NCBI GenBank assembly: GCA_028292745.1
Contig: JAQGLT010000141.1
Location: 1 to 34,965 of the forward strand
Direction of reading: 5' to 3'
Origin: Polaromonas sp.
GTDB lineage: Bacteria; Pseudomonadota; Gammaproteobacteria; Burkholderiales; Burkholderiaceae_C
Length of the DNA stretch: 34,965 nt
The notes beneath the pieces are model-generated. The model saw only the letters and a list, made by a program, of their open reading frames with translations. It did not search any database and had not been told where the DNA came from. Both the position numbers and the translations under genes were made by a program. Below are positions 9,657-17,369 of this stretch, piece by piece. How positions within the stretch are numbered: position 1 is the first letter of the stretch; each line of letters begins with the position of its first letter.

Positions 9657-10142
9657 ATGTCAAGACTCAGAACTTTTGCCGAAACGCTGGTCGGCTTCCT
9701 GCCCCCGCGCTTTCAGCAGATGCTGCGCTGGCGCTTCATCAAGTTCGGCATGGTCGGCGGCAGCGGCACGGTCATCAACATAGTGGTGCTGTACCTGGCG
9801 CAGGAGCATTTCCTGAGCAGCATCGCCGACTTTCACCAGCGGCTGAACTACTCGATCGCACTGGCCATCAGCGTGGCGACCATCAGCAACTTCTACTGGA
9901 ACCGGCGCCTGACCTGGCGCGACCGCACCCGCAGCACGCCCCAGCCGGCGCTGCGGCTGTTCGTCAAGTATGTGATGGCCGCCGCGCTGTCGATCCTCCT
10001 GCAGTCGCTGCTGACCAAGTGGCTGGCGCTGCACCTGCACTACCTCCTGGCCAACGTGATCGCCATCGCCCTGGCCAGTGTGGTCAACTTCATCGCCAAC
10101 GACCGATTGACCTTCCGCCGCCATCGCAAGGCCACGCCTTAA
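9657..10142 (+). CDS. GtrA-like membrane protein
   Basis: The 161-residue protein matches the GtrA family, small four-helix membrane proteins thought to help move polyprenyl-linked sugars across the inner membrane. Hydrophobic segments lie near residues 32-50, 67-86, 102-124 and 130-150. Family-like motifs are FIKFGMVGGSGTVINIVVLY, SNFYWNRRLTW with the usual N-F-x-W-N-R, and ASVVNFIANDRLTFR at the end. The start is 12 nt after the GT9 stop, and the next gene begins 6 nt after its stop. Together with the GT9 and ArnT-like genes it suggests a small envelope-glycan operon. Confidence 0.88.
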   Translation: MSRLRTFAETLVGFLPPRFQQMLRWRFIKFGMVGGSGTVINIVVLYLAQEHFLSSIADFHQRLNYSIALAISVATISNFYWNRRLTWRDRTRSTPQPALRLFVKYVMAAALSILLQSLLTKWLALHLHYLLANVIAIALASVVNFIANDRLTFRRHRKATP

Positions 10143-10148
10143 TCCTTG

Positions 10149-11942
10149 ATGCCCATGACCAGCCTCGACGACACCGCGCAACCCGCCCGCCGTTCCTTCC
10201 ACCGGGTCTGGATCGGCCTGGCGCTGCTGGTGGCGCTAGCCTACCTGTTCGGCCTGGGCGGCGACCACATTCCGCGCAACGGCGACGAGCTGGTCTACGC
10301 CAACATTGCCCGCCTGACCGCCGCCAGCGGCCACTGGCTGCCGCTGCAGAGCGCCTGGGACTTCATGCGCAACACCAAGCCGCCGCTGCTGTTCTGGCAG
10401 GCCATGGCAGCCGGCGGCTGGGGTGAGCACTGGACGCTGCTGCGGCTGCGCCTGCCGAGCGTTGCCTACACCTGGGGCATCACGCTGATGGTGGCGCTGC
10501 TGGCCTGGAAAACGGTTCGCGGCAATGCGCCGGCTCTTGACGCCGCCACGGCAGAGCGGCAAAACCGCCACGCCATGACCATGGGCGCCATCGCCGCCCT
10601 CGTCTACCTGTCGTTCTTCACCACCTACCGCTACGGCCGGCCCTACCTGACCAGCGCGCCCGAGACCTTCTGGCTGTTCGGCGTGTTCTTTGCCCTGGCC
10701 TGGTCGCCCGCCCGGCTGTTGGCGTCAAGCTGGAAGTTCCCGCTGATCGCCGGCCTGGCCGTGGGCATCGGCTGCCTGTACAAGTCCTTCGTCATGGTGG
10801 TGCCGGTCGGCTTTGCGCTGGCGCTGTGCTACCAGGCTGTAGGATCAGACGTGGCGCCGTGGAGGATTTTCCGGCCCGGCATCGTCAGGGATGGCATCAA
10901 GGTGGCCGTGATTTGCGCGCTGGGCCTGGGAATTTTCGGCCTGTGGTTTGCCCTTGACCCGCAGCCGGGCGAGGTCTGGCGCGAGTTTGTCGTCGGCGAG
11001 AACGCCGGCAAGATGAACAATGCCCGGGGCTACTTCAAGACCGCCTTCAGCGGCGGCAGCGGCATTTTGACGATTTTGACGGGCTACTTCTCCAATGCGC
11101 TGTTCCTGCTGCCGCTGTCGATTGGCTGCTTCGTTGCCGCCTGGCGCGGCTGGCGGCAGCGCCAGGGCACGTCGCAAACCATCAGCCCGGCCGAAAAAAT
11201 CATGTGGCTGTGGCTGCTGGCGCTGGCGCTGGTGTTCATGCTGCCGACCCAGCGCTCGACCCGCTACCTGATTCCGGCCATGCCCGCGCTGGCGGTGGTG
11301 ATGGCGCTGTACTGGCAGCGCATTGGCCGCATCTGGTTCAGCCTGACGCTGATTGTCTGCATGGTCGGTTTGCTGGCGATGGGCCTGATCGGCTATGGCG
11401 CGGTGCGGGCCACGCAAAACCCGTGGATCTTGTCGCCGCTGTTCTGGCTTTACGTAGCGGGCGCGGCGTTGGCCTGCGCGGCCGGCGTGTTCAACAAGGC
11501 CTGGACGCGCCCGGTGGCCGCGCTGTCGGCGTTCAGTGTGCTGTTCGCGCTGGCCTGGGTGACCAACCCGTTCAATGGCGAACTGGGCCGCTTCAAACCG
11601 GAGACCAATGCGCTTCTCAAGGGCCAGACGGTGCAGGTGCCGAGCAATTTCAACGGCCATTTCGAGCGCTACGAGTTCATCATTCCTGGCGCCAAAATCG
11701 TGCCCTACTTCGCCGCCCAGCCAGTCGATTTCGCCGAGGTCGAAAGCTTGTTCAAGACCGGCCGCCACGTGCTGGTGCAGCGGCGCGTCGGGCAGGCGCC
11801 CTGCGCACGCTGCCGCATCATCGACGAGCGCTGGGACCTGCGTTCGCGCCAGGACGAGAATGATGGCTTCATGGCCGCCTTCAAGACGCCCGAGACCTAC
11901 TGGTATGCCAAGGAATACCTGGTGGAGCCGCTGGCGCCCTGA
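10149..11942 (+). CDS. ArnT/PMT-like (GT39 or GT83) polyprenyl-phosphate glycosyltransferase
   Basis: The protein (597 residues from ATG 10149; a second ATG is at 10155) is a polytopic membrane enzyme with about 10-12 hydrophobic helices and a soluble C-terminal part. The first periplasmic loop has the acidic pair in NGDELVYANIARL (residues about 40-52), followed by NTKPPLLFWQAMA, both typical of ArnT-like enzymes that move a sugar from undecaprenyl phosphate to lipid A or another envelope acceptor. Other family-like stretches are TYRYGRPYLTSAPE and LPTQRSTRYLIPAMPAL. It comes directly after the GtrA-like gene, consistent with flipping and then transfer of a lipid-linked sugar. The sugar and acceptor are unknown, so I give no gene symbol. 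Confidence 0.85.
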   Translation: MPMTSLDDTAQPARRSFHRVWIGLALLVALAYLFGLGGDHIPRNGDELVYANIARLTAASGHWLPLQSAWDFMRNTKPPLLFWQAMAAGGWGEHWTLLRLRLPSVAYTWGITLMVALLAWKTVRGNAPALDAATAERQNRHAMTMGAIAALVYLSFFTTYRYGRPYLTSAPETFWLFGVFFALAWSPARLLASSWKFPLIAGLAVGIGCLYKSFVMVVPVGFALALCYQAVGSDVAPWRIFRPGIVRDGIKVAVICALGLGIFGLWFALDPQPGEVWREFVVGENAGKMNNARGYFKTAFSGGSGILTILTGYFSNALFLLPLSIGCFVAAWRGWRQRQGTSQTISPAEKIMWLWLLALALVFMLPTQRSTRYLIPAMPALAVVMALYWQRIGRIWFSLTLIVCMVGLLAMGLIGYGAVRATQNPWILSPLFWLYVAGAALACAAGVFNKAWTRPVAALSAFSVLFALAWVTNPFNGELGRFKPETNALLKGQTVQVPSNFNGHFERYEFIIPGAKIVPYFAAQPVDFAEVESLFKTGRHVLVQRRVGQAPCARCRIIDERWDLRSRQDENDGFMAAFKTPETYWYAKEYLVEPLAP

Positions 11943-12007
11943 AACCACCTCTGCCACGCCATCGGGTTGAAGGCGCTGCCCAGCCCGTTTTCATCAAGGA
12001 GTGAACC

Positions 12008-13009
12008 ATGCAGTACCGCCGACTTGGAAAAAGCAACCTCAAGGTGTCCACGCTGTGCCTGGGCACGATGATGTTCGGCAGGCAAACGCCGCTGGATGCA
12101 GCGGCGAGCATCGTCGCCTCGGCGCGCGAGCATGGGCTCAACTTCATCGATACCGCCGATGTCTACAACCAGGGCCAGTCGGAGCGCGACGTGGGCCAGC
12201 TGCTCAAGGGCCAGCGCGATCACTGGGTGCTGGCGAGCAAGCTGGGCAATCCGGTAGGCAATGCCGTCAATCAAAGCCATTACTCGCGCCGCTGGCTGAT
12301 CCAGCAAACCGACGCCATCCTGGCGCGCCTGCAAACCGACTACCTTGACATCCTTTACCTGCATCGCGACTACCACGAGGAGAACCTTGAGGAAGCGGTG
12401 CAGGCGCTGGGCGACCTGATTCGCGGGGGCAAGATCCGCAGCTTTGGCCTGTCGAACTTTCGCGGCTGGCGCATTGCCGAGGTGGTGCGGCTCTGCGAGA
12501 AGCTGGGCGTGCCGCCGCCCAGCGTCTGCCAGCCGTACTACAACCTGCTCAACCGGGGCCCGGAGGTGGAAATATTGCCCGCCTGCGGCCACTACGGCCT
12601 GGGCGTCGTGCCCTACAGCCCGCTGGCGCGCGGCGTGCTGACCGGCAAGTACCCGCCCGGCCAGCCCCCGGCCGAAGGCACCCGCGCCGGCAGCGGCGAC
12701 AAGCGCATTCTGGAAACCGAATTCCGGGAGGAGTCGCTGGTGATTGCCCAGAAAATCAAGGCGCGCTGCGACGCCAAGGGCTGGGTGCCCGGCCAGTTTT
12801 CAGCGGCGTGGGTGCTGGCCAATCCGCTGGTCAGCGCCGTCATCGTCGGCCCGCGCACCCTGGCGCATCTGGAAGACGTGTACGGCGCGCTGGACCTGGT
12901 GCTCGACCAGGAAGACGAAGCCTTCATCGACGCGCTGGTCGTCCCCGGCCACGCCTCCACGCCGGGCTTCAACGACCCCGGCTATCCGTTTTTTGGCCGC
13001 CCGGTCTGA
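12008..13009 (+). CDS. Aldo/keto reductase
   Basis: This 333-residue protein is an NADPH-dependent aldo/keto reductase with a TIM-barrel fold. The catalytic tetrad is present: Asp48 and Tyr53 (FIDTADVYNQG), Lys78 (ASKLG) and His119 (LYLHRDY). The signature GLSNFRGWRIAEVV and the NADPH-binding end (VIVGPRTLAHLEDV) are also seen. It resembles the YajO/Tas-like subgroup with a loop around PGQPPAEGTRAGSGDKR. An AAGGAG lies 6 nt before the ATG. It is 65 nt after the ArnT-like gene on the same strand, probably with its own ribosome-binding site but possibly on the same transcript. The physiological substrate is not evident. Confidence 0.93.
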   Translation: MQYRRLGKSNLKVSTLCLGTMMFGRQTPLDAAASIVASAREHGLNFIDTADVYNQGQSERDVGQLLKGQRDHWVLASKLGNPVGNAVNQSHYSRRWLIQQTDAILARLQTDYLDILYLHRDYHEENLEEAVQALGDLIRGGKIRSFGLSNFRGWRIAEVVRLCEKLGVPPPSVCQPYYNLLNRGPEVEILPACGHYGLGVVPYSPLARGVLTGKYPPGQPPAEGTRAGSGDKRILETEFREESLVIAQKIKARCDAKGWVPGQFSAAWVLANPLVSAVIVGPRTLAHLEDVYGALDLVLDQEDEAFIDALVVPGHASTPGFNDPGYPFFGRPV

Positions 13010-13106
13010 GTGGGCTGATTTCCTTGCGGCCAGCGGCAAGAACATCGCGGCGAGCGGACTCCCGCCGAACCCGCTCCACCCCGCGCCTTGCCGGGGCGAC
13101 CGGCTT

Positions 13107-14189
13107 TCAAGACGGCAGGGCGCGGTGATCCGGTAAGTGCGCTGGCGCCCTGCCCGGCTCACCCGTCGTGCCGCAGGCGTGGCAGAACTTGGCAAAGGCG
13201 CTCTTGCGGGTCGTGCAGGCCTGGCAGCGGTCGAACAGGCCAATGCCGCAGTGCGGGCAAAAGTCGATTTCCGGATTCCTCAGGTCCACCGGCCGCTCGC
13301 AGCCGGGGCAGACGCTTTTGGACAGCCGGGCGAGCGCCGTGTCGTAGCTCAGCTCTTCCCGCCGCTGCGCATCGGGCAGCTGCTCGGCCAGCTTTTGCCG
13401 TTCCAGGTAGCGGTTCAGCGCGATGATGGCCTGCCGCCCGACCAGCACCGTCACCACGATGCCCACCAGATAGCGTATGTAACCGCCATAACTCGGCAGG
13501 TAAGGCACCAGTTCGACGAAAAAGACGAAACCGGCAAAGATGATGAAGCCCCAGCCGAACGGCCAGTAGGTGCTTTTGCGCTTTTTCATGAACAGCCAGC
13601 CGGCGATGACCAGCAACGGCAATGTCAGCGCCAGGCGGTACAGAAACACCCGCAGCTCGACGCGGCGGTAGTCGGCGTCGAGCCGCTTTTGGGCGGCGGC
13701 CTCCATCTCGTTCAGCCTGATGCGGTCGCGCTCGCCCGCCTGCCGCGCATCGAGCGCGGCCTGCTGCTGGGCTTCGACGGCCGCAGCGGCGGCGCGCTCC
13801 CTGTCCTTCAGGCCGTCCAGCGCGCGGGTGCGGGCCACCAGTTCGGCATCCTGGTCCGACAGCTGGGTGGCGCGGCGGGTGGACAGCCAGTTGTTGAAGG
13901 TTTCCCGTGCCGCCGCGCTGTCGGCCTGGGCGATGCGGCGTTTGAGCTGCGCCTGCTCAAGCGCCGTATCGGCTTGCTGACGCGCCGTTTCGGCCTGCTT
14001 GATCGCATTGCGCAGCGCGGCGCCGGCCGGCGCATCCATGAAGTCGTCCAGCGCCAGGGGCTTTTCCACCTGGGGCAAATCGCCGACCAGCGTGCCGCCC
14101 AGGCCGATCAGGAAGCTGGCGAACACCAAGGCCACCAGCCACAGGCCTCGGTGCATCCATTTTTCGGTCAGCCGCAAGGTCTTGCTCAT
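13107..14189 (-). CDS. Membrane protein with coiled coil and double zinc ribbon
   Basis: I do not recognise a named family. The 360-residue protein has an N-terminal membrane helix (about 15-35), a long Ala/Gln/Arg-rich coiled coil (about 55-175), three further hydrophobic segments (about 183-200, 211-230, 237-256) and a C-terminal double zinc ribbon. The eight cysteines are paired Cys294/297, 311/314, 322/325 and 336/339 (CPGC, CPHC, CQAC, CHAC). The start at 14189 is fixed by AAGGAG with good spacing; the upstream in-frame ATG at 14243 lacks support. The layout suggests a large extracytoplasmic or cytoplasmic coiled coil joined to a cytoplasmic metal-binding module, perhaps a scaffold. It converges on the aldo/keto reductase gene. 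Confidence 0.8.
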   Translation of the reverse strand: MSKTLRLTEKWMHRGLWLVALVFASFLIGLGGTLVGDLPQVEKPLALDDFMDAPAGAALRNAIKQAETARQQADTALEQAQLKRRIAQADSAAARETFNNWLSTRRATQLSDQDAELVARTRALDGLKDRERAAAAAVEAQQQAALDARQAGERDRIRLNEMEAAAQKRLDADYRRVELRVFLYRLALTLPLLVIAGWLFMKKRKSTYWPFGWGFIIFAGFVFFVELVPYLPSYGGYIRYLVGIVVTVLVGRQAIIALNRYLERQKLAEQLPDAQRREELSYDTALARLSKSVCPGCERPVDLRNPEIDFCPHCGIGLFDRCQACTTRKSAFAKFCHACGTTGEPGRAPAHLPDHRALPS

Positions 14190-14501
14190 GAAATCTCCTT
14201 TTTTCGTGGGGGTAGCGCACGCACCCGTTTTCGGGCCCGGCATGCATCCGAGAGGATTATTGCCGGGTTTACATTAAAAACAGGCTCTTGCGCAATAAGG
14301 GCGGGCGCAGTCAGCTATTTTTTTAATAGCATTTTAAAATACCGTCTTGTCGCCTGCCGTCGCAGACCGAATCGACCGTGGCGGTGTCGATCCGGTGGGC
14401 AAACGCTGGTCGCGGCCTGATGTGCCCGTCCCGCTACAAAAATCAGCCCGCTACCGATACCAGCGGCGCCTGGGTAGCCCGAAGGCCTCGTGCAGCGATG
14501 C
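14190..14501. other. 312-nt gap without a gene
   Basis: It lies between the start of the zinc-ribbon gene and the stop of the transporter/acyltransferase gene, both on the minus strand. It must hold the promoter of the zinc-ribbon gene. The only structure I see is the short repeat at 14282-14332; the remaining part up to 14501 shows no coding signal I trust. Confidence 0.5.
14282..14332 (+). repeat. Short dispersed repeat, GCGCA...CAGCTAT...TAGCA family
   Basis: AGGCTCTTGCGCA, then GGGCGCAGTCAGCTAT, a T-run, and AATAGCAT. This has the same order of blocks as the copies at 25821 and 29500. The paired GCGC blocks and the CTATT/AATAG blocks can form short stems. Confidence 0.6.
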
Positions 14502-16484
14502 TTACAGCCTCAGCAGGGCCGCCACCCGGGCCTGCAGCCGTTCAGGCCGGACATCGGCCGGGGCCAGGGCCGCGCCGGCATTCAGGCCGACCCGGCTGAA
14601 CATGCCGCGCCGAAAAGGCCGCACCATGGCCACGCGCCGGCCGTTGACCTGCTCGACCCGGCTGAAGAACGACCCCCACAGGTTGGTCAGGGCCATCGGA
14701 ATCACCGGCACGTCGAGCCCGTCGCGCGTGGCGTTTTCCAGAATCTTCATGATGCCGCCCCTGAACGGCTGGAGTTCGCCATCCTGGGTGATCCCGCCTT
14801 CAGGAAAAATCGCCAGCAGGCCGCCGCCCTGCAGCACCTGGGCGGCGGCTTCGAAAGCCGCCTCGTACGCGGCCGGGTCCTCGGCGCGCGGGGCGATCGG
14901 AATCGCCCGGGCCAGCCGGAACAGCCAGCCCAGCACCGGCATCCTGAAAATCCGGTGGTCCATCAGAAAGCAGATCGGCCGCGGACTGGCGGCCATCAGC
15001 AGCACCGGGTCGATGAAGCTGACGTGGTTGCAGGCCAGCACGGCCGCGCCCTGGGCCGGGATGTGCTCGTCGCCCCGGACCTGGAAGCGGTAGATGCAGC
15101 GCGACGCGATAAAGGCGATGAAGCGCAGCAAATACTCGGGCACCAGCATGAAGATGTAAAACGCCACCACCGCATTGGCCAGGCCGACGAACAGGAAAAT
15201 CTGGGGAATGCTGAAATCGGCCTTGAGCAGCGCGCCGGCCGCCACCGCGCTGACGATCATGAACAGCGCATTGAGAATGTTGTTGGCCGCGATGATGCGG
15301 GCCCGGTGCGTGGGCTGGCTGCGCAGCTGGATCAGCGCGTACATCGGCACGCTGTACAGGCCCGCGAACAGGCTGAGCAGCGCCAGGTCGGCCATTACCC
15401 GCCAGTGCGCCGGCTGGCCCATGAAGCCGGCCACGCCCAGCAGGGGCGACAGGGGCAGGCTGCGGGAGGCGAAGTAGAGGTCGATGGCGAACACGCTCAT
15501 GCCGATGGCCCCGAGCGGCACCAGCCCGATCTCGACATGACGCTTGCTCAGCACCTCGCACAGCAGCGAGCCGGTGGCGATGCCGATCGAGAACACCACC
15601 AGCAGCAAAGACGCCACATGCGCGTCGCCATGCAGCACCTCCTTGGCGAAGCTCGGGAACTGGCTCAGGAACACGGCGCCGAAGAACCACATCCAGCTGA
15701 TGCCCAGCATGGAGCGGAACACCACCAGGTTGGTGCTGGCGAGCTTGAGGTTGCGCCAGGTTTCAGTGACCGGGTTCCAGTTGATTCTCAAGCCCGGATC
15801 GGTGGCGGGCGCCAGCGGAATGAACTGGGCGACGCCGCGGCCCGCCAGCGCCAGCGCCACGCAGGACACGGCCACATAATGCGGCCCCGCGCCAGGGACC
15901 GCCACCAGCAGGCCGCCCACGAGGTTGCCCAGCAAAATGGCGACAAACGTGCCCATCTCGACCATGCCGTTGCCGCCGGTCAGCTCGCGTTCGCTCAGCG
16001 CCTGCGGCAGGTAGGCGAACTTGACCGGGCCGAACAGCGTCGAATGCAGGCCCATCAGGAAGGTGCAGCCCAGCAGCACCGGCACCTGCACGGCGGCATC
16101 GCCGCTGAAAAATCCCACGGCGGCCACCAGCATGATCGCCACCTCCAGGTTCTTGACGAAGCGGATGACGCGGGTCTTCTCGAACTTGTCGGTCAGCTGG
16201 CCGCTGGTGGCCGAGAACAGCAGGAACGGCAGGATGAACAGCGCCCCGATCGCCAGCCCGGCCAGCGCCGGCGGCAGCCAGCCCACGCTGAGCTGGTAGG
16301 TCACCATCACGGTGAAGGCGAACTTGAACAGGTTGTCGTTGGCCGCGCCCGAGAACTGGGTCCAGAAAAACGGCGCGAAGCGGCGCTGCTTCAAGAGTGC
16401 GAACTGGTTGGGGTGGCCCGCAGCCGAGGGCGGCGCGGCCAGCGGGGCAGGGGCGGGCCGCGGGGTGGACAGTTGAACGCTCAT
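14502..16484 (-). CDS. LplT-like MFS transporter fused to PlsC-type acyltransferase
   Basis: The 660-residue protein joins an MFS transporter half (about 35-450) to a 1-acylglycerol-phosphate acyltransferase domain (about 465-655). The transporter part has FFWTQFSGAANDNLFKFAFT, characteristic of LplT-type lysophospholipid flippases. The acyltransferase has the HX4D catalytic motif His487-Asp492 in NHVSFIDP and the FPEGG motif at 560-564. LplT and the Aas acyltransferase are separate proteins in E. coli; here the fusion would import a lysophospholipid and re-acylate it. The acyl-ACP synthetase part of Aas is missing. The ATG at 16484 has AGAGGAG 7 nt upstream. A short, Pro/Ala-rich N-terminus precedes the first helix. 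It is divergent from a damaged HTH gene. Confidence 0.9.
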   Translation of the reverse strand: MSVQLSTPRPAPAPLAAPPSAAGHPNQFALLKQRRFAPFFWTQFSGAANDNLFKFAFTVMVTYQLSVGWLPPALAGLAIGALFILPFLLFSATSGQLTDKFEKTRVIRFVKNLEVAIMLVAAVGFFSGDAAVQVPVLLGCTFLMGLHSTLFGPVKFAYLPQALSERELTGGNGMVEMGTFVAILLGNLVGGLLVAVPGAGPHYVAVSCVALALAGRGVAQFIPLAPATDPGLRINWNPVTETWRNLKLASTNLVVFRSMLGISWMWFFGAVFLSQFPSFAKEVLHGDAHVASLLLVVFSIGIATGSLLCEVLSKRHVEIGLVPLGAIGMSVFAIDLYFASRSLPLSPLLGVAGFMGQPAHWRVMADLALLSLFAGLYSVPMYALIQLRSQPTHRARIIAANNILNALFMIVSAVAAGALLKADFSIPQIFLFVGLANAVVAFYIFMLVPEYLLRFIAFIASRCIYRFQVRGDEHIPAQGAAVLACNHVSFIDPVLLMAASPRPICFLMDHRIFRMPVLGWLFRLARAIPIAPRAEDPAAYEAAFEAAAQVLQGGGLLAIFPEGGITQDGELQPFRGGIMKILENATRDGLDVPVIPMALTNLWGSFFSRVEQVNGRRVAMVRPFRRGMFSRVGLNAGAALAPADVRPERLQARVAALLRL

Positions 16485-16751
16485 GCCTGACTCCTCTTGT
16501 TGTGGACTTGCGGATTGGCCGCGCGGCCAGCGGGTGCCCAGCCCGCGGGATGTTGAACAGCGCCTCGGATTCTGCCTGGGTTTCCTGCCGGGGCGGGTGA
16601 ATTTCGCACCGCATCGGCGGTGGGCGGCAAGGCAGGAAACAGCGTATGAAGCATGAAGTACGGCTCCTTTGAAGTGCAAATTTCTGAGTGTGCAAAAGCG
16701 CCGCTGCAACTGAGGGCAGTGTTTATGCAGTCGATTCCATTCAAGCCGCAA

Positions 16752-16768
16752 GTATCGATAATCGATAC
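16752..16768. promoter_or_regulatory. Perfect palindrome just upstream of the HTH pseudogene
   Basis: GTATCGATAATCGATAC has 8-bp arms around one central base and ends 1 nt before the ATG at 16770. Its position suggests an autoregulatory operator, or a site affecting the divergent gene at 16484, but the binding protein is unknown. Confidence 0.4.
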
Positions 16769-16769
16769 C

Positions 16770-17189
16770 ATGAGCACCACCGCCGACCTTGTCGCTGTCC
16801 TGAAAAAAAGAACTCAAAGCGGCTCGGATGACCTATGCCGACCTGGCCATGGCGCTGGGCCTGGCCGAATCCAGCGTCAACTCAAGCTGGCCAAGACCTT
16901 CCGCTGGCGGCCGCACGGGCCGGTGATGGACTACTTCCGGGACAACGCCCTGCTGGATTATTTTTCCGGCGGCTTCAACGGCAGCGGCGAAGGCCTGCTG
17001 CTGGTGCACGGCGCCATCAGCCGAGGCCTGGCGCCCTCATTCATGGAGCGCATGCAGCGCGTGGCGCAGGACTTCGCCCAGCAGCACCAGGCCGACCAGA
17101 AGCTGGCCGACAAGGACCGCGAGGGCTACACCCTGCTGCTGGCGATGCGGAGCTGGGAGTTCGAGGCCTTCGCGGCCCTGCGGCGCTAG
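16770..17189 (+). pseudogene. Remnant of an XRE-like HTH regulator with frameshift and internal deletion
   Basis: An open frame of 139 codons reads MSTTADLVAVLKK, then 24 residues of implausible sequence, then LAKTFRWRPHGPVMDYFRDN and a regular C-terminus ending in MRSWEFEAFAALRR. Within the odd stretch the +1 frame reads KELKAARMTYADLAMALGLA then ESSV, a normal XRE helix-turn-helix. The frame changes at a run of 7 A (16803-16809); six would keep it. Downstream, helix-turn-helix sequence passes abruptly at about 16880 into what I recall as the C-terminal region of the family, so roughly 80-100 residues are probably missing. The deletion brings the frame back. The product would lack a DNA-binding domain. 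Family length is from memory. Confidence 0.65.
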
Positions 17190-17230
17190 CGCGGTTTCAA
17201 CTGGCTGGCAACAGCCAGGCTTGGCCTTGT

Positions 17231-17285
17231 TGCTCCTGAATTCATAGCTGCTTGCACAGGCACCGCCTGCGCTACAGCCTGTTTT
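17231..17285 (-). repeat. Short dispersed repeat, minus orientation
   Basis: On the minus strand: CAGGCTGTAGCGCA, then TGTGCAAGCAGCTATGAATT. Blocks and spacing match the copies at 14282, 25821 and 29500. It lies in the 180-nt gap between the HTH remnant and the FIST gene, which converge. Confidence 0.65.
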
Positions 17286-17369
17286 GATCAGTAATTTAGC
17301 AAAATTCGTGGCTTTTCCCCGCTGGGGCAGTCCACGCCCGTCTTCACGCTGGCAGCCCGCCCGGAGTTT

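Noticed and set aside
14490..16490. A 666-codon open frame on the plus strand
   Set aside because: It is antisense to the LplT-PlsC gene, whose motifs are clear. The frame encodes His/Gln/Arg/Asp-rich low-complexity sequence typical of the opposite strand of GC-rich genes.
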